DNA of 64,000 bases from Agrobacterium larrymoorei. GTDB lineage: Bacteria > Pseudomonadota > Alphaproteobacteria > Rhizobiales > Rhizobiaceae. The stretch is taken from the NCBI RefSeq assembly GCF_030819275.1, contig NZ_JAUTBL010000001.1, positions 248,001 through 312,000 of the forward strand, written 5' to 3'. A model generated the notes under the pieces. The model searched no databases, was not told where the DNA came from, and was given only the letters and a program-made list of their open reading frames with translations. The position numbers were made by a program, and so were the translations under genes. Positions within the stretch are counted from its first letter, which is position 1. Every line of letters begins with the position of its first letter. Shown here one piece after another: positions 9,095 to 18,332 of this stretch.

Positions 9095-9493
9095 ATGTTC
9101 GCAGTCGAAGTCAGAGACCACATCATGATCGCCCACAGCCTGCCGCGTCCCGTCTTCGGACCGGCACAAGGCATGCATGGCGCCACCTTCGTTGTCGATG
9201 CCGCATTTTTCACGAAGGACGTGGACGAAGACGGTCTTGCGGTTGATATCGGCGCAGCGACAAGTGTTCTCTCCGAAACGCTGAAGCCGTTGAATTATCA
9301 GAACCTCGACGAGCTCGATGTCTTCAAGGGCAAGGTCAGCACTACCGAAGTCATTGCGAAGCATATTTTCGATCAACTCGCTGAAGCCGTTGCCGCCAAG
9401 CGGCTTGGCCCCGGAAGCCACCGGATTTGCCGCATCCGGGTGCTGCTGCATGAATCGCACGCCGCACGCGGCTGGTACGAGGCCGACCTTTGA
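9095..9493 (+). CDS. 6-pyruvoyl-tetrahydropterin-synthase/QueD-like protein, active site altered
   Basis: The 133-residue protein fits the PTPS/QueD fold in length and pattern: 'FAVEVRDHIMIAHSL', 'GMHGATFVVDAAFF', 'LNYQNLDEL', 'STTEVIAKHIFDQL' and 'VLLHES'. Two zinc-ligand positions are His14 and His28, but the usual HGH is HGA (Ala30), and the position of the catalytic Cys four residues before it is Ala24. Chemistry may therefore differ from QueD or PTPS. ATG 9095 has GAAAGAGAG upstream and follows the dehydrogenase stop by 13 bases. The stop overlaps the TTG start of the glycosyltransferase. Presence beside GTP cyclohydrolase II suggests a GTP-derived substrate. Confidence 0.75.
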   Translation: MFAVEVRDHIMIAHSLPRPVFGPAQGMHGATFVVDAAFFTKDVDEDGLAVDIGAATSVLSETLKPLNYQNLDELDVFKGKVSTTEVIAKHIFDQLAEAVAAKRLGPGSHRICRIRVLLHESHAARGWYEADL

Positions 9494-10536
9494 GACAACG
9501 GCTGGCCTTCGCCTACCCCGGTAATCTTGAACTGAAGACCGGAGGCTATGGCTACGATCGTGAAATGATCGCGGGTCTGAGGCAGCTTGGATGGGATATC
9601 GACCTTATCGCTCTTGGGGAGGGTTTTCCCTCCCCTTCTTCCCAGGCATTGGAAGAGGCTGAAGGACGTCTCTCTGCGCTGCCCGACGGCACGCTGGTGA
9701 TGATCGACGGGCTTGCCTTCGGCGTCATGGACGAGTGGGCAAAGCGTGAAGGACAGCGACTTAAGATCGTGGCGCTTGTTCATCACCCTCTGGCGCTTGA
9801 GACCGGCGTAGGCGAGGCCGATCAATCCCGCTTGCGGCGCAGCGAAAGACAGGCTCTTGCAACGACGCAGCATGTGTTCGTCACTTCACCAATGACGGCT
9901 CGCGAGCTGATCGAAAACTTTGCTGTTCCGACCGCCAAGGTGAGTGTGGCTGTGCCCGGCACAGTGAGGCAACCGAAAAGCCATAAGGCACAAAACGACG
10001 TCCCTCAGATCCTCTCCGTGGGCTCCCTCACGCGACGAAAAGGCCATGACGTCCTGATCGCCTCGCTTGCCATGATCGTCGATCTGCCGTGGAAGGCCAC
10101 GTTCATCGGGAGCCCACATCTCGACCCTTCTGTCGCTGCCGCTTTGGCGGAGCAGATCAGCGCTCTTGACCTGAACGACCGCATCACGCTGGCAGGTGAA
10201 TGCGAGGATCTTTCGGCGGCCTATGCGAGTGCGGACATCTTCGCGCTTGCCAGCCGCTATGAAGGCTACGGCATGGTGTTTGCGGAAGCACTCTCTTACG
10301 GCCTGCCGATCGTTGCATGCCATACGGGCGCCGTGCCGGAAGTCGTGCCGAGCGAGGCCGGTTATCTTGTGCCGGTGGACGAAGTGGAGGCTTTGGCCTC
10401 TGCGTTGAGACGCCTCTTGATGGATCCCAACGATCGAGCGCGCCGGGCAGAGGCTGCAGCATCCGCGGTTGAAGGGCTTCCGAGCTGGACCGATACGTCC
10501 ACCATCCTTTCCAATAGATTGAAAGCATTGATATGA
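9490..10536 (+). CDS. GT4-family glycosyltransferase
   Basis: The 348-residue protein is a GT-B glycosyltransferase. It starts at TTG, overlapping the previous stop by four bases, reads 'LAFAYPGNLELKTGGYGYDREM' in the N-terminal acceptor domain, then 'ILSVGSLTRRKGHDVLI' at the domain junction (about 174) and the donor motif 'RYEGYGMVFAEALSYGLPIV' (about 256-275) with the EX7E glutamates. Such enzymes add a sugar from a nucleotide donor. It lies in the tightly packed rightward operon, overlapping the methyltransferase start by ATGA, so a sugar is probably added to the cluster product. Donor and acceptor cannot be told from sequence. Confidence 0.85.
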   Translation: MRQRLAFAYPGNLELKTGGYGYDREMIAGLRQLGWDIDLIALGEGFPSPSSQALEEAEGRLSALPDGTLVMIDGLAFGVMDEWAKREGQRLKIVALVHHPLALETGVGEADQSRLRRSERQALATTQHVFVTSPMTARELIENFAVPTAKVSVAVPGTVRQPKSHKAQNDVPQILSVGSLTRRKGHDVLIASLAMIVDLPWKATFIGSPHLDPSVAAALAEQISALDLNDRITLAGECEDLSAAYASADIFALASRYEGYGMVFAEALSYGLPIVACHTGAVPEVVPSEAGYLVPVDEVEALASALRRLLMDPNDRARRAEAAASAVEGLPSWTDTSTILSNRLKALI

Positions 10537-11327
10537 GCGGCTTTGACAAGGAATGGCTTCGCCTTCGTGAACCGGCGGATCGCGAGGCACGATCGTCCTC
10601 TCTTGTTGAGACGGTGAAAGAATACATCCAATCCCACTCTCAGCATGTCGTCATGGATATTGGTTGCGGCACGGGATCAACCTTCCGCACCCTCTCGCCA
10701 CGTCTTCCCGACGTCGAATGGAAGCTTCTGGATTATGAGACCAGTTTGCTTGACGAGGCAAAACGCCAGATTGGGCAGAGAGACGACGTTTCGTTTCATT
10801 GCGCGGACCTGAACACGCTGGACGGGAGTTTGCTCGATAATGTCGCGGTCGTCACCGCGTCCGCCTTGTTCGACCTCTGTTCGGCGGACTTCTGCCGACG
10901 ATTTGTCGAGCGATTGGCGCGCAAAAAGATCGGGCTTTATGCGGCGCTCAACTATGACGGCGTCATGGAATGGTCGATCAAGCATCCTCTTGATCGTGCC
11001 GTTGTTGCCAGCTTCAACCAGCATCAACGCACAGACAAGGGCTTCGGACCGGCTCTTGGACCTGACGCTTCCGGCTATCTGTCGAGCTTGTGCGAGGATG
11101 CAGGATTTTCCGTCAAGACGGCCTCCAGCCCATGGGCGCTCGGGCCTGATTCCGAGGCGCTTCAGAGCGATTTTCTTGCGAGCCTCGCCGCCCCTATCCA
11201 AGAAATCGGAAACATCGACACGGCAGAGTTCAAGAGTTGGCTTGAGTTTCGCTTGTCACGCGTTGGCGTAGATGGAAGCCGGTGCATCGTCGGCCACACG
11301 GATTTCCTGGCCCTTCCGAACGTTTAA
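10533..11327 (+). CDS. Class I SAM-dependent methyltransferase
   Basis: The 264-residue protein has the SAM-binding glycine loop 'VVMDIGCGTGSTFRTL' (about 35-50), an acidic residue at the end of the next strand ('WKLLDYE'), and 'VSFHCADLNTLDG', the usual third motif. It begins at ATG 10533 within the ATGA shared with the glycosyltransferase stop. Its last 24 codons overlap the end of the convergent RibD-type reductase gene by 72 bases, a long convergent overlap. Both proteins appear intact through it. Methylation target unknown. Together with the FkbM protein it gives the cluster two methyltransferases. Confidence 0.85.
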   Translation: MSGFDKEWLRLREPADREARSSSLVETVKEYIQSHSQHVVMDIGCGTGSTFRTLSPRLPDVEWKLLDYETSLLDEAKRQIGQRDDVSFHCADLNTLDGSLLDNVAVVTASALFDLCSADFCRRFVERLARKKIGLYAALNYDGVMEWSIKHPLDRAVVASFNQHQRTDKGFGPALGPDASGYLSSLCEDAGFSVKTASSPWALGPDSEALQSDFLASLAAPIQEIGNIDTAEFKSWLEFRLSRVGVDGSRCIVGHTDFLALPNV

Positions 11328-12089
11328 ATCCGACTGCGGCTTCAGGCAGCAGTCGAAAAGCACGTCGCTCCCGAGACCATAGATATCTGCCTGGGGACGA
11401 TGCGCGTTGCAAAGCTGTGCGATCGGCGGAAGCGAAATGCCGCACGGACCTGAACCAATAATCAAGGGTGCGATCGCAACATGCAGTCGGTCGACCAGTC
11501 CCGCATCGACAAAGCGAGAGATCGTGCGCGCCCCGCCTTCGACGAGAATGCGTTTCAATCCGCGCTCTGCGAGACAATCGAGAATATCCCGCGGGTCAAG
11601 ACCTCCGGCGCCGCGCTGAAGTTTTATCACTTCGGCGCGATACGACGTCGCAGGCGCGTCATGTCCTTGAATGACGATCACCGGAGCGCCGTCATCATTG
11701 AACAGCCCCTCGTGTCCAGTCAGTTCGCCTTTGCAATCGATAATGACACGTGTGGGGCTCGGTCCCTTGACTTCGCGAACCGAAAGGCGCGGATTGTCGT
11801 TCTGAACCGTGCCGACACCGACAATGACCGCATCCACAAGGGCACGACACCGGTGGAGATGCGCCAGACCATCAGGTCCGGATATGTCGCGGGCATCGCC
11901 TGTTGGCGTTGCGACCCGACCGTCAAGCGACTGACCGACCTGCGCGATGACGAAACCGTCCCTGGCTGCCGCAATAGGACCATAGAGCATGAGCGCTGGG
12001 TCGGCTTCCTTTCGGCGCAGTGCATCCTTCCCGTCACGAATGGAAAGAAGCTTTGTCCAGAGCCTGTCGGTCATGTGAAGGTTGCGCAT
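11256..12089 (-). CDS. RibD C-terminal-type reductase (stand-alone, no deaminase domain)
   Basis: The 277-residue protein matches the reductase half of RibD and the DHFR-like fold: 'FVIAQVGQSLDGRVATPTGDARDISG' and 'LVDAVIVGVGTVQNDNPRLSVR', then 'RVIIDCKGEL' and 'ILVEGGARTISRF'. The N-terminal zinc deaminase domain (HAE, PCxxxGxTPPC) is absent. In riboflavin synthesis this fold reduces the ribose of the GTP cyclohydrolase II product to ribitol. ATG 12089 has AAGGGA five bases upstream. It follows the cytochrome b561 gene by ten bases, so both are probably one transcript. It likely works with the ribA-like enzyme on the same intermediate. Confidence 0.85.
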   Translation of the reverse strand: MRNLHMTDRLWTKLLSIRDGKDALRRKEADPALMLYGPIAAARDGFVIAQVGQSLDGRVATPTGDARDISGPDGLAHLHRCRALVDAVIVGVGTVQNDNPRLSVREVKGPSPTRVIIDCKGELTGHEGLFNDDGAPVIVIQGHDAPATSYRAEVIKLQRGAGGLDPRDILDCLAERGLKRILVEGGARTISRFVDAGLVDRLHVAIAPLIIGSGPCGISLPPIAQLCNAHRPQADIYGLGSDVLFDCCLKPQSDLNVRKGQEIRVADDAPASIYANA

Positions 12090-12099
12090 CGACGTCCCT

Positions 12100-12633
12100 T
12101 TAAAGAATGCGGTAAAGCGTGGCGTCCCGGCGGATCAGATGGTGGAAGATCACAGCCAGCATGTGTAACGCGAACAGCGCTAAAATGATCCACGCGCTCC
12201 ATTCATGGATCGCCGAAAATACCGGTGCGATCTCAGGAGATTTTCCGATCGGGCTCCAGACGGGCACCAGTCCGAACCACTGCAGCGGAAAGCCATGCGC
12301 ATTCGTGGCGAGAAAACCCGACACCGGCGTGATGATGAGGAAGAGGTAGAGCAGACCGTGGACCGCGTGGGCGGCGATCCGCTCCAGCGCCGGTCCCTCT
12401 ATTGGCGGCGCCCGTCTATACAGGCTGACTCCAACCCTCAGCAACATGACCCAAAGGATGAGAAAGCCGAGGCTTTCATGGACGAGGTAGAAGTCGAGCT
12501 TCACGTCATCCTTGACGAAGCCAATCATCAGCCCAAGCGGCCATGTCAGAAAAACCAGGATGGCAACGATCCAGTGCAGCACCCGCGAAGCGGGACTGTA
12601 TCTTGGAACATCCGGCAGCGATCGATCACTCAT
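12100..12633 (-). CDS. Cytochrome b561-family membrane protein
   Basis: The 177-residue protein has four hydrophobic helices with haem-ligand histidines in 'RVLHWIVAILVFLTWPLGLMIG', 'LVHESLGFLILWVMLLRV', 'HAVHGLLYLFLI' and 'LFALHMLAVIFHHL', the normal CybB arrangement. It passes electrons between quinol and other carriers in the inner membrane. Two ATGs lie close together. The second (12633) is chosen because the GGAGGAG box stands nine bases before it but only about three before the first. It is ten bases upstream of the RibD-type reductase, so it may supply redox power to this pathway, or be an unrelated passenger. Confidence 0.85.
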   Translation of the reverse strand: MSDRSLPDVPRYSPASRVLHWIVAILVFLTWPLGLMIGFVKDDVKLDFYLVHESLGFLILWVMLLRVGVSLYRRAPPIEGPALERIAAHAVHGLLYLFLIITPVSGFLATNAHGFPLQWFGLVPVWSPIGKSPEIAPVFSAIHEWSAWIILALFALHMLAVIFHHLIRRDATLYRIL

Positions 12634-12750
12634 CCTCATGACTCCTCCAGGATTGAGCATCATCATGCCACAACGGACGGAGCCAAGGATAGTTCTCGGC
12701 ATGGATGGAGATCGGTGCGGTACGTTTGCGAGGCACCGAGTGACCCCAAC

Positions 12751-12770
12751 GTGACCCGATGTCAGGTCAC
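12751..12770. repeat. Inverted repeat between the peptide importer operon and cytochrome b561
   Basis: GTGACC and GGTCAC flank an eight-base loop. Further TGACC copies lie close by. There is no T-run, so it may be an operator or a weak terminator for the importer operon that ends at 12799. Confidence 0.4.
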
Positions 12771-12798
12771 GCTGTTGACCACATTCGTTGTGGCCCGA

Positions 12799-14625
12799 TC
12801 AGGCCAACACGAGATGTCCTGGCGAAACCTCACGATACTCTCGCTTCGGTGCGACATAGCCGACGTTGCGGACAGGGCTTTTCAGCTCTTCGATACCAGC
12901 ATTGCGCCGAATGCCGCGGCGGGCTGGGTCTGGCACAGGGACCGCTGCCATCAGCTTTTTCGTGTAGGCGTGCTGTGGATTGGCAAAGATTTGCGTACGC
13001 GGGCCGATTTCGACGATCTCTCCAAGATACATAACCGCCACCCGGTGGCTGACGCGCTCGACAACCGCCATATCATGGCTGATAAAAAGGAAGGCGATTT
13101 TGAACTGTTCCTGCAGATCCATCAGCAGATTGCAGACCTGCGCCTTGATCGACACATCAAGGGCGGAGACGCTCTCGTCGGCAACGATGACTTTCGGATT
13201 GAGCGCGAGAGCGCGAGCAATCGCCACGCGTTGACGTTGACCGCCGGAAAACTCGTGCGGGTAGCGATCCATCATCGTGGAGGACAATCCGACCCGCTCC
13301 AGCAGATCAGCCGCTTTTCGACGCGCATCCGATGGTGATGCGATGCGGTGCTTGATCATCGGCTCGGCCACAGCCGACCCAACTGTCATGCGCGGATTGA
13401 GGCTTGAGAAAGGGTCCTGGAAGATCATCTGCACGCTTCGCCGTAACGAACGCAGGTCCGTTGGGCCGAGCTTCAGCACATCGTAACCGTCGAGAGAGAC
13501 TTCACCGGACTCCGGCTCCACGAGCCTCGTGATCGACCGGCCCGTCGTGGACTTCCCGCAGCCGGACTCGCCCACCAGGGAAAGCGTCTCGCCTTGAAAG
13601 AGATCGAAGCTGATATTCTCGACAGCGTGCACCGCGCCCGTCACCCGGCCGAAGAGACCGGAGCGGATGGCAAAGCGCGTGACGAGGTTCTTGACCGAAA
13701 GGACCGGCGTCAGGCCACCCTCAACGGTGTCCGCGACCTCGACGCTCTCGCCCACCTCCCCCGTTTGCATATCGACCTTGGGGAAGCGCAACGGTTGTCG
13801 ATGCCCATCCATGGAGCCAAGTTTCGGTACCGCCGCGAGAAGCGCGCGGGTGTAAGGGTGCTTTCCGCGGTGAAAGATATCCGCAGTGTCGCCGGTCTCG
13901 ACCTGGTCACCACGAAACATCACGATGGTGCGGTCGGCAATTTCGGCGACGACTCCCATATCATGGGTGATAAAGAGGACCGCCATGCCCTCCTCTTCCT
14001 GGAGGGTTTTGATCAGGTCGAGGATTTGTCCCTGGATCGTCACGTCGAGCGCGGTCGTCGGCTCGTCGGCAATCAGAAGCTTCGGTTTCGAGGCCAGCGC
14101 CATGGCAATCATGACGCGCTGGCGCATGCCGCCGGAAAACTGATGCGGATACTCGTCGAAACGACCAGCAGCATTGGGAATGCGTACCTTTTCCAGCAGC
14201 CGTATTGTTTCGTCCCTGGCTTGACCCTTGGTCATCCCCTTATGCCGGATCAGCACCTCAGAAATCTGCCGCCCGATGGTGAAGACCGGATTGAGCGATG
14301 TCATCGGCTCCTGAAAGATCATCGCGACATCATTGCCGCGCACATGGCGCATCTCATGCTCGGAAAGCGAGAGAATGGCCTTGCCGTTCAGTTCCACCTC
14401 ACCTTCGATCCGGCTGACCAGGGGATCGAGAAGCCGCATCAGCGACAGCGAGGTAACGCTCTTGCCCGAACCGCTTTCACCCACAATCGCGACCGTTTCA
14501 CCGGCTTTCACCTCAAAGGAAAGTCCGCGGACGACCGTCTTCCATTCGTCATCGACCTTGAAGGAGGTCGTCAGGTTTTTGACACGCAGAACTGCTTCAT
14601 TGGAAGTCTGCCCGTTGATGGTCAT
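12799..14625 (-). CDS. Fused dual ATP-binding protein of a peptide/glutathione importer (GsiA/DppDF type)
   Basis: The 608-residue protein contains two complete ABC ATPase domains. Domain 1 has Walker A GESGSGKS (49-56), signature '[15 protein letters not shown]' and Walker B '[12 protein letters not shown]'. Domain 2 has Walker A GESGCGKS (near 360), '[15 protein letters not shown]' and '[12 protein letters not shown]'. Each is followed by an oligopeptide-type C-terminal extension. The fusion and length match GsiA of the glutathione importer. It is the last gene of the leftward operon, three bases after the gamma-glutamyltransferase stop, with GGGGAGA as ribosome site. It energises uptake by the permease pair at 16435-18251. 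Confidence 0.9.
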   Translation of the reverse strand: MTINGQTSNEAVLRVKNLTTSFKVDDEWKTVVRGLSFEVKAGETVAIVGESGSGKSVTSLSLMRLLDPLVSRIEGEVELNGKAILSLSEHEMRHVRGNDVAMIFQEPMTSLNPVFTIGRQISEVLIRHKGMTKGQARDETIRLLEKVRIPNAAGRFDEYPHQFSGGMRQRVMIAMALASKPKLLIADEPTTALDVTIQGQILDLIKTLQEEEGMAVLFITHDMGVVAEIADRTIVMFRGDQVETGDTADIFHRGKHPYTRALLAAVPKLGSMDGHRQPLRFPKVDMQTGEVGESVEVADTVEGGLTPVLSVKNLVTRFAIRSGLFGRVTGAVHAVENISFDLFQGETLSLVGESGCGKSTTGRSITRLVEPESGEVSLDGYDVLKLGPTDLRSLRRSVQMIFQDPFSSLNPRMTVGSAVAEPMIKHRIASPSDARRKAADLLERVGLSSTMMDRYPHEFSGGQRQRVAIARALALNPKVIVADESVSALDVSIKAQVCNLLMDLQEQFKIAFLFISHDMAVVERVSHRVAVMYLGEIVEIGPRTQIFANPQHAYTKKLMAAVPVPDPARRGIRRNAGIEELKSPVRNVGYVAPKREYREVSPGHLVLA

Positions 14626-14628
14626 GGC

Positions 14629-16413
14629 TCATCTCCCCACAGCATAGGCCTGCATCAGGCGTGGTGTCGCAGCAGCACGCAGCAGTCCATCATGATCGCG
14701 CCGAGCAGCCGTGAGGCGGCCGACCGTCCACGGCTCGGCGGGCGTCACGTCATGGCCGCGGCTGCGCAATTCGCGCAGGGTATCTTCACCAACACTCGTC
14801 TCGATCATCACGTTACCGGGCTGGCGCGTTCGCGGATAGAAGGACCCCGGGAAGTGCGATGTATGGAAAAGTGGCAGATCGATCGCTTCCTGCAAGTTCA
14901 GTCCAAAGTGGGCATAGCGGAGGAAGAAGGAAAGCTGCCACTGGTCCTGCTGGTCGCCGCCCGGCGTCCCGAAGGCGAGTGTCGGGCGGCCCTCGAAAAG
15001 GGCGAGCGACGGCGTCAGTGTCGTGCGGGGGCGCTTGCCCGGCGCAAGAGAAGTCGGAAGACCCGGATTCAGCCAGAACATCTGCGCGCGGGAGTTCAGG
15101 CAGAAGCCGAGACCGGGAACGATGGGTGAGCTTTGCAGCCAGCCACCGGACGGCGTGACCGAGACCATGTTTCCTTCCCGGTCGATGACATCGATATGGA
15201 CTGTGTCGCCGCGCTTTTCTGTCAGATGCGACATGGTCGGCTCGTAGACCGCACCAATCCCTTGCATGGAGTTCAACATGGAGAGCGTCAGATCGCGCTG
15301 GTTCTCAAAGCCGGGCACCAGTCCCGGCCGCAGGTCCATCGATGCCTTGTCGGAAATCAGCGTGCGACGCTCGTCATTGTAGCTGTCGGACAGCAGAGTC
15401 TGCACGGGCACCTGCGCGAAGTCCGGGTCTCCGTAGTAGACTTCGCGGTCGGCATAGGCGAGCTTCATCGCCTCGACGACGGTGTGGACGAAATCGGGAC
15501 CAGCCGGGTCCATCTTGCCGATATCGAGGCCCTTCAACAGCGCAAGCGATTGAAGCAGGACTGGGCCCTGCCCCCACGGCCCTGTCTTGGCAATCGTCCA
15601 GCCGTGATAATCATAGGTGGTCGGCGCATCGATGGTGGCCTGGTAGCCCGCCATATCATCCGCCGTCAGCACACCCTTGTGTCTCGAACCGCTGGCATCC
15701 ATCACCTCGGCTTTGGCCAGATAGTCGGCGATCTTTTCAGCGACGAAGCCTCGGTAGAATGCGTCGCGTGCCGCTTCGATGCCGGCTTCGCGACCGGGCT
15801 TTGCCTCCGACTCCTTTACAATCCGCTTCCAAGTCTCCGCAAGCACCGGGTTCTTGAAGTTCGACAGTGGTTGCGGCACTGCACCGCCCGGCACCCATGT
15901 CTCGTAGGACGTCGGCCATTCCGTCTCGAAGAAATGCGCCAGACCTGCAATCGAGGCCGAAACGCGAGCCAGCAGCGGATGGCCGTTTTCGAGATAGTGG
16001 ATAGCGGGCTCCAGCACCTCACGCACACTCATCGTGCCATAATCGCGCAGCATCAGCATCCAGCCATCGAAGGCGCCGGGAATAACGGTCGCCAGCAACC
16101 CGTCGCCGGGGATGATGTCGATGCCCTCGCCTTTGTAGTGCTCGATGGTTGCGCCAGCAGGGGCCGGACCCTGCGCGCAGATTACCTCGACCTTATCCTT
16201 CTTCTTTGAATAGATCACGGCGGGCATGTCGCCGCCTGGACCATTCAGATGCGGCTCGAGCACCTGGAGCACGAAGCCCGTTGCAACGGCAGCGTCGAAA
16301 GCGTTTCCGCCCTTTTCGAGAATGCTCATGCCGACCGAGGATGCAATCCAGTGCGTCGAGGTCACGACACCGAATGTACCGAGGATTTCAGGGCGAGTTG
16401 TGAATGCAGTCAT
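14629..16413 (-). CDS. Gamma-glutamyltransferase family protein
   Basis: The 594-residue protein belongs to the Ntn-hydrolase gamma-glutamyltranspeptidase family: 'GGNAFDAAVATGFVLQVLEPHLNG' near the N-terminus, the small-subunit start 'GDTVHIDVIDREGNMVSVTPSGG' with the candidate catalytic Thr in 'GDT', and 'PRTTLTPSLAL' plus 'GTPGGDQQDQW' later. No signal peptide is visible, unlike periplasmic Ggt, which suggests cytoplasmic action on imported gamma-glutamyl compounds. ATG 16413 has GAAGGA eight bases upstream. It sits between the DppC-like permease and the fused ATPase gene, so the importer probably takes up glutathione or another gamma-glutamyl peptide. A gamma-glutamyl- or cephalosporin-acylase activity is also possible. 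Confidence 0.85.
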   Translation of the reverse strand: MTAFTTRPEILGTFGVVTSTHWIASSVGMSILEKGGNAFDAAVATGFVLQVLEPHLNGPGGDMPAVIYSKKKDKVEVICAQGPAPAGATIEHYKGEGIDIIPGDGLLATVIPGAFDGWMLMLRDYGTMSVREVLEPAIHYLENGHPLLARVSASIAGLAHFFETEWPTSYETWVPGGAVPQPLSNFKNPVLAETWKRIVKESEAKPGREAGIEAARDAFYRGFVAEKIADYLAKAEVMDASGSRHKGVLTADDMAGYQATIDAPTTYDYHGWTIAKTGPWGQGPVLLQSLALLKGLDIGKMDPAGPDFVHTVVEAMKLAYADREVYYGDPDFAQVPVQTLLSDSYNDERRTLISDKASMDLRPGLVPGFENQRDLTLSMLNSMQGIGAVYEPTMSHLTEKRGDTVHIDVIDREGNMVSVTPSGGWLQSSPIVPGLGFCLNSRAQMFWLNPGLPTSLAPGKRPRTTLTPSLALFEGRPTLAFGTPGGDQQDQWQLSFFLRYAHFGLNLQEAIDLPLFHTSHFPGSFYPRTRQPGNVMIETSVGEDTLRELRSRGHDVTPAEPWTVGRLTAARRDHDGLLRAAATPRLMQAYAVGR

Positions 16414-16434
16414 AGGATCAGTCCTTCGGGATTA

Positions 16435-17307
16435 TCAGTGTTCGCGCGGATCGAGCGCATCTCGCAGGCCATCGCCCAGGAGATTGAAACCGATCACCAC
16501 GAGGAAGATGGCTGCACCCGGCCAGATGGCCATCCAGGGTGCCTGGGAGAGATAGTTCTTCGCCACATTGAGCATCGAGCCCCAGCTTGCCGCTGGCGCC
16601 TGCTGTCCAAGGCCCAGGAAGGAGAGGCTTGCCTCGGCAATGATTGCAGTTGCTACCGTCAGCGTCGCCTGAACGATGATAGGCGGCACGATGTTGGGAA
16701 GGATGTAGCGAAGCATGATATCGTGATGTCCGAGCCCGATAGAGCGCGCTCCTTCGATATAGTCCTCCGTCTTGACCGCAAGCACCTGTGCGCGTGTCAA
16801 CCGGATGAAGATCGGCATGGCAGAAAGGCCGATCGCGATCATCGCATTGGTCAGGCTCGGGCCAAGGAAGGCCGCGAGCGCGATTGCCATGATCAGAAAC
16901 GGCATCGCCAGAAAAGCTTCGGTAATACGCGAGATCACCTGGTCGAGCCAGCCGCCGAAATAGCCGGAGACAAGGCCGAGCGGCACACCCGTGATCACTG
17001 CGATGAAAACGGAGACGACGCCCGCCATCAGCGAGGCCTGCGCCCCCCAGATCATGCGCGAGAGTATGTCGCGGCCGATATCATCGGTGCCAAGCCAATG
17101 CGCCGCCGACGGCGCCTTGCGAATGGCGCTCCAGCTTGTGGCATAGGGATCGGCAATCGGCAGAACGGGTGCGAGCAGAGCAATAACGGCAAAGAACACG
17201 ATGATGATGAGACCGGCGATGGCGCTCTTGTTGCGCTTCATCTTTTTCCAAGCGCGATTTTGCGAGCGCTTAGTGACCGGCGCGGCTATCTGAACGGTCG
17301 CGCTCAT
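16435..17307 (-). CDS. Peptide ABC transporter permease (DppC/GsiD type)
   Basis: The 290-residue membrane protein has an N-terminal helix after a basic stretch ('KKMKRNKSAIAGLII'), 'HWLGTDDIGRDILSRMIWGAQASL' (about 80-104), further helices and the EAA-type loop 'RYILPNIVPPIIVQ'. It ends 'LLGDGLRDALDPREH', the family tail. ATG 17307 overlaps the stop of the DppB-like gene in ATGA. An upstream frame extension was rejected. With the 315-residue partner it forms the inner-membrane channel of the gamma-glutamyl/peptide importer. Confidence 0.9.
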   Translation of the reverse strand: MSATVQIAAPVTKRSQNRAWKKMKRNKSAIAGLIIIVFFAVIALLAPVLPIADPYATSWSAIRKAPSAAHWLGTDDIGRDILSRMIWGAQASLMAGVVSVFIAVITGVPLGLVSGYFGGWLDQVISRITEAFLAMPFLIMAIALAAFLGPSLTNAMIAIGLSAMPIFIRLTRAQVLAVKTEDYIEGARSIGLGHHDIMLRYILPNIVPPIIVQATLTVATAIIAEASLSFLGLGQQAPAASWGSMLNVAKNYLSQAPWMAIWPGAAIFLVVIGFNLLGDGLRDALDPREH

Positions 17308-18251
17308 ATCGCAGCCCTCATGCGCGGATTGAGGAGAACCGTGACGACATCCGCCAGCAGGTTCATCAGGATGAAGCCGATTGCTGTGCACAGCACCACA
17401 CCCTGGACGACGGCATAATCACGCGTGAAGACCGCATCGACGATGAGCTTGCCGAAGCCTGGAATCGTGAAGATCTGCTCGGTCAGAACCGCACCGGCGA
17501 GCAACTCTCCGAAGAGCAGCGCCGACAAGGTGATGATGGGCAAAAGAGCGTTTCTGAAGGAGTGGCTGAGCACCACCTGCCAGTTGGACAATCCCTTGGC
17601 TCTGGCGGTGCGGATATAGTCGGACTTCATCACCGAGAGCATGGCAGATCGCGTGTGACGCATCAGCGTCGCGGCCAGCGCATTACCGAGAACGAAGGAC
17701 GGCATGATCATGGTCTGGATCGAGCGCACGGGATCAACGAAAATAGATTCGTAGCCTGATGCCGGAAGCCAGCCAAGATGGACCGACACCAGCAGGATCA
17801 GCATGATACCAAGCCAGAAATTCGGGATCGAAAGGCCGGACAGCGCGACGATGTTCGAGAGATAATCGATCCACGTATTCTGTTTGACGGCAGCAAGAAT
17901 ACCGATCGGTACACCGATGATCAGCGCGAAGAACATCGACATCAGGGCAAGCTGGATGGTGACCGGGAGCTTCTGGCCGATCAATTCAAGAACCGGCTGG
18001 TTGGTCCTGAGCGAAATGCCGAAATCGCCCTGAAGCACCGAGCCGAGCCAGTAGAAATACTGGTAAACGACCGGGTCGTTCAATCGATACCGCTCGCGTA
18101 GCAACTCGATAACGGCAGGGTCGCGCTCCTCCCCCGCCATGGCGAGAATGGGATCGCCCGGCAGGAGCTTTTGCAGCGAGAAGACGAAAATGGAAATGAT
18201 AAGCAGAGTCGGTATGGCAACCAAGAGCCGCTTGCCGATATAGATGTGCAT
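17304..18251 (-). CDS. Peptide ABC transporter permease (DppB/GsiC type)
   Basis: The 315-residue protein begins 'MHIYIGKRLLVAIPTLLIISIFVF', a typical DppB start, then has the periplasmic LPGDP motif (about 34-38), five more helices and the loop 'LSHSFRNALLPIITLSALLFGELLAGAV' near residue 220-247. It ends 'LLADVVTVLLNPRMR'. ATG 18251 was preferred to a start 14 codons upstream because the protein pattern begins there. It lies 81 bases after the binding-protein gene and is translationally coupled to the next permease. Confidence 0.9.
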   Translation of the reverse strand: MHIYIGKRLLVAIPTLLIISIFVFSLQKLLPGDPILAMAGEERDPAVIELLRERYRLNDPVVYQYFYWLGSVLQGDFGISLRTNQPVLELIGQKLPVTIQLALMSMFFALIIGVPIGILAAVKQNTWIDYLSNIVALSGLSIPNFWLGIMLILLVSVHLGWLPASGYESIFVDPVRSIQTMIMPSFVLGNALAATLMRHTRSAMLSVMKSDYIRTARAKGLSNWQVVLSHSFRNALLPIITLSALLFGELLAGAVLTEQIFTIPGFGKLIVDAVFTRDYAVVQGVVLCTAIGFILMNLLADVVTVLLNPRMRAAI

Positions 18252-18332
18252 TGCATCGATCCTTGAAACACCGGGTGTGCCGGAGATTGGCACAGGCGCT
18301 GTTGCCAGCGCCTGCGACGGAACATCAAGGGC

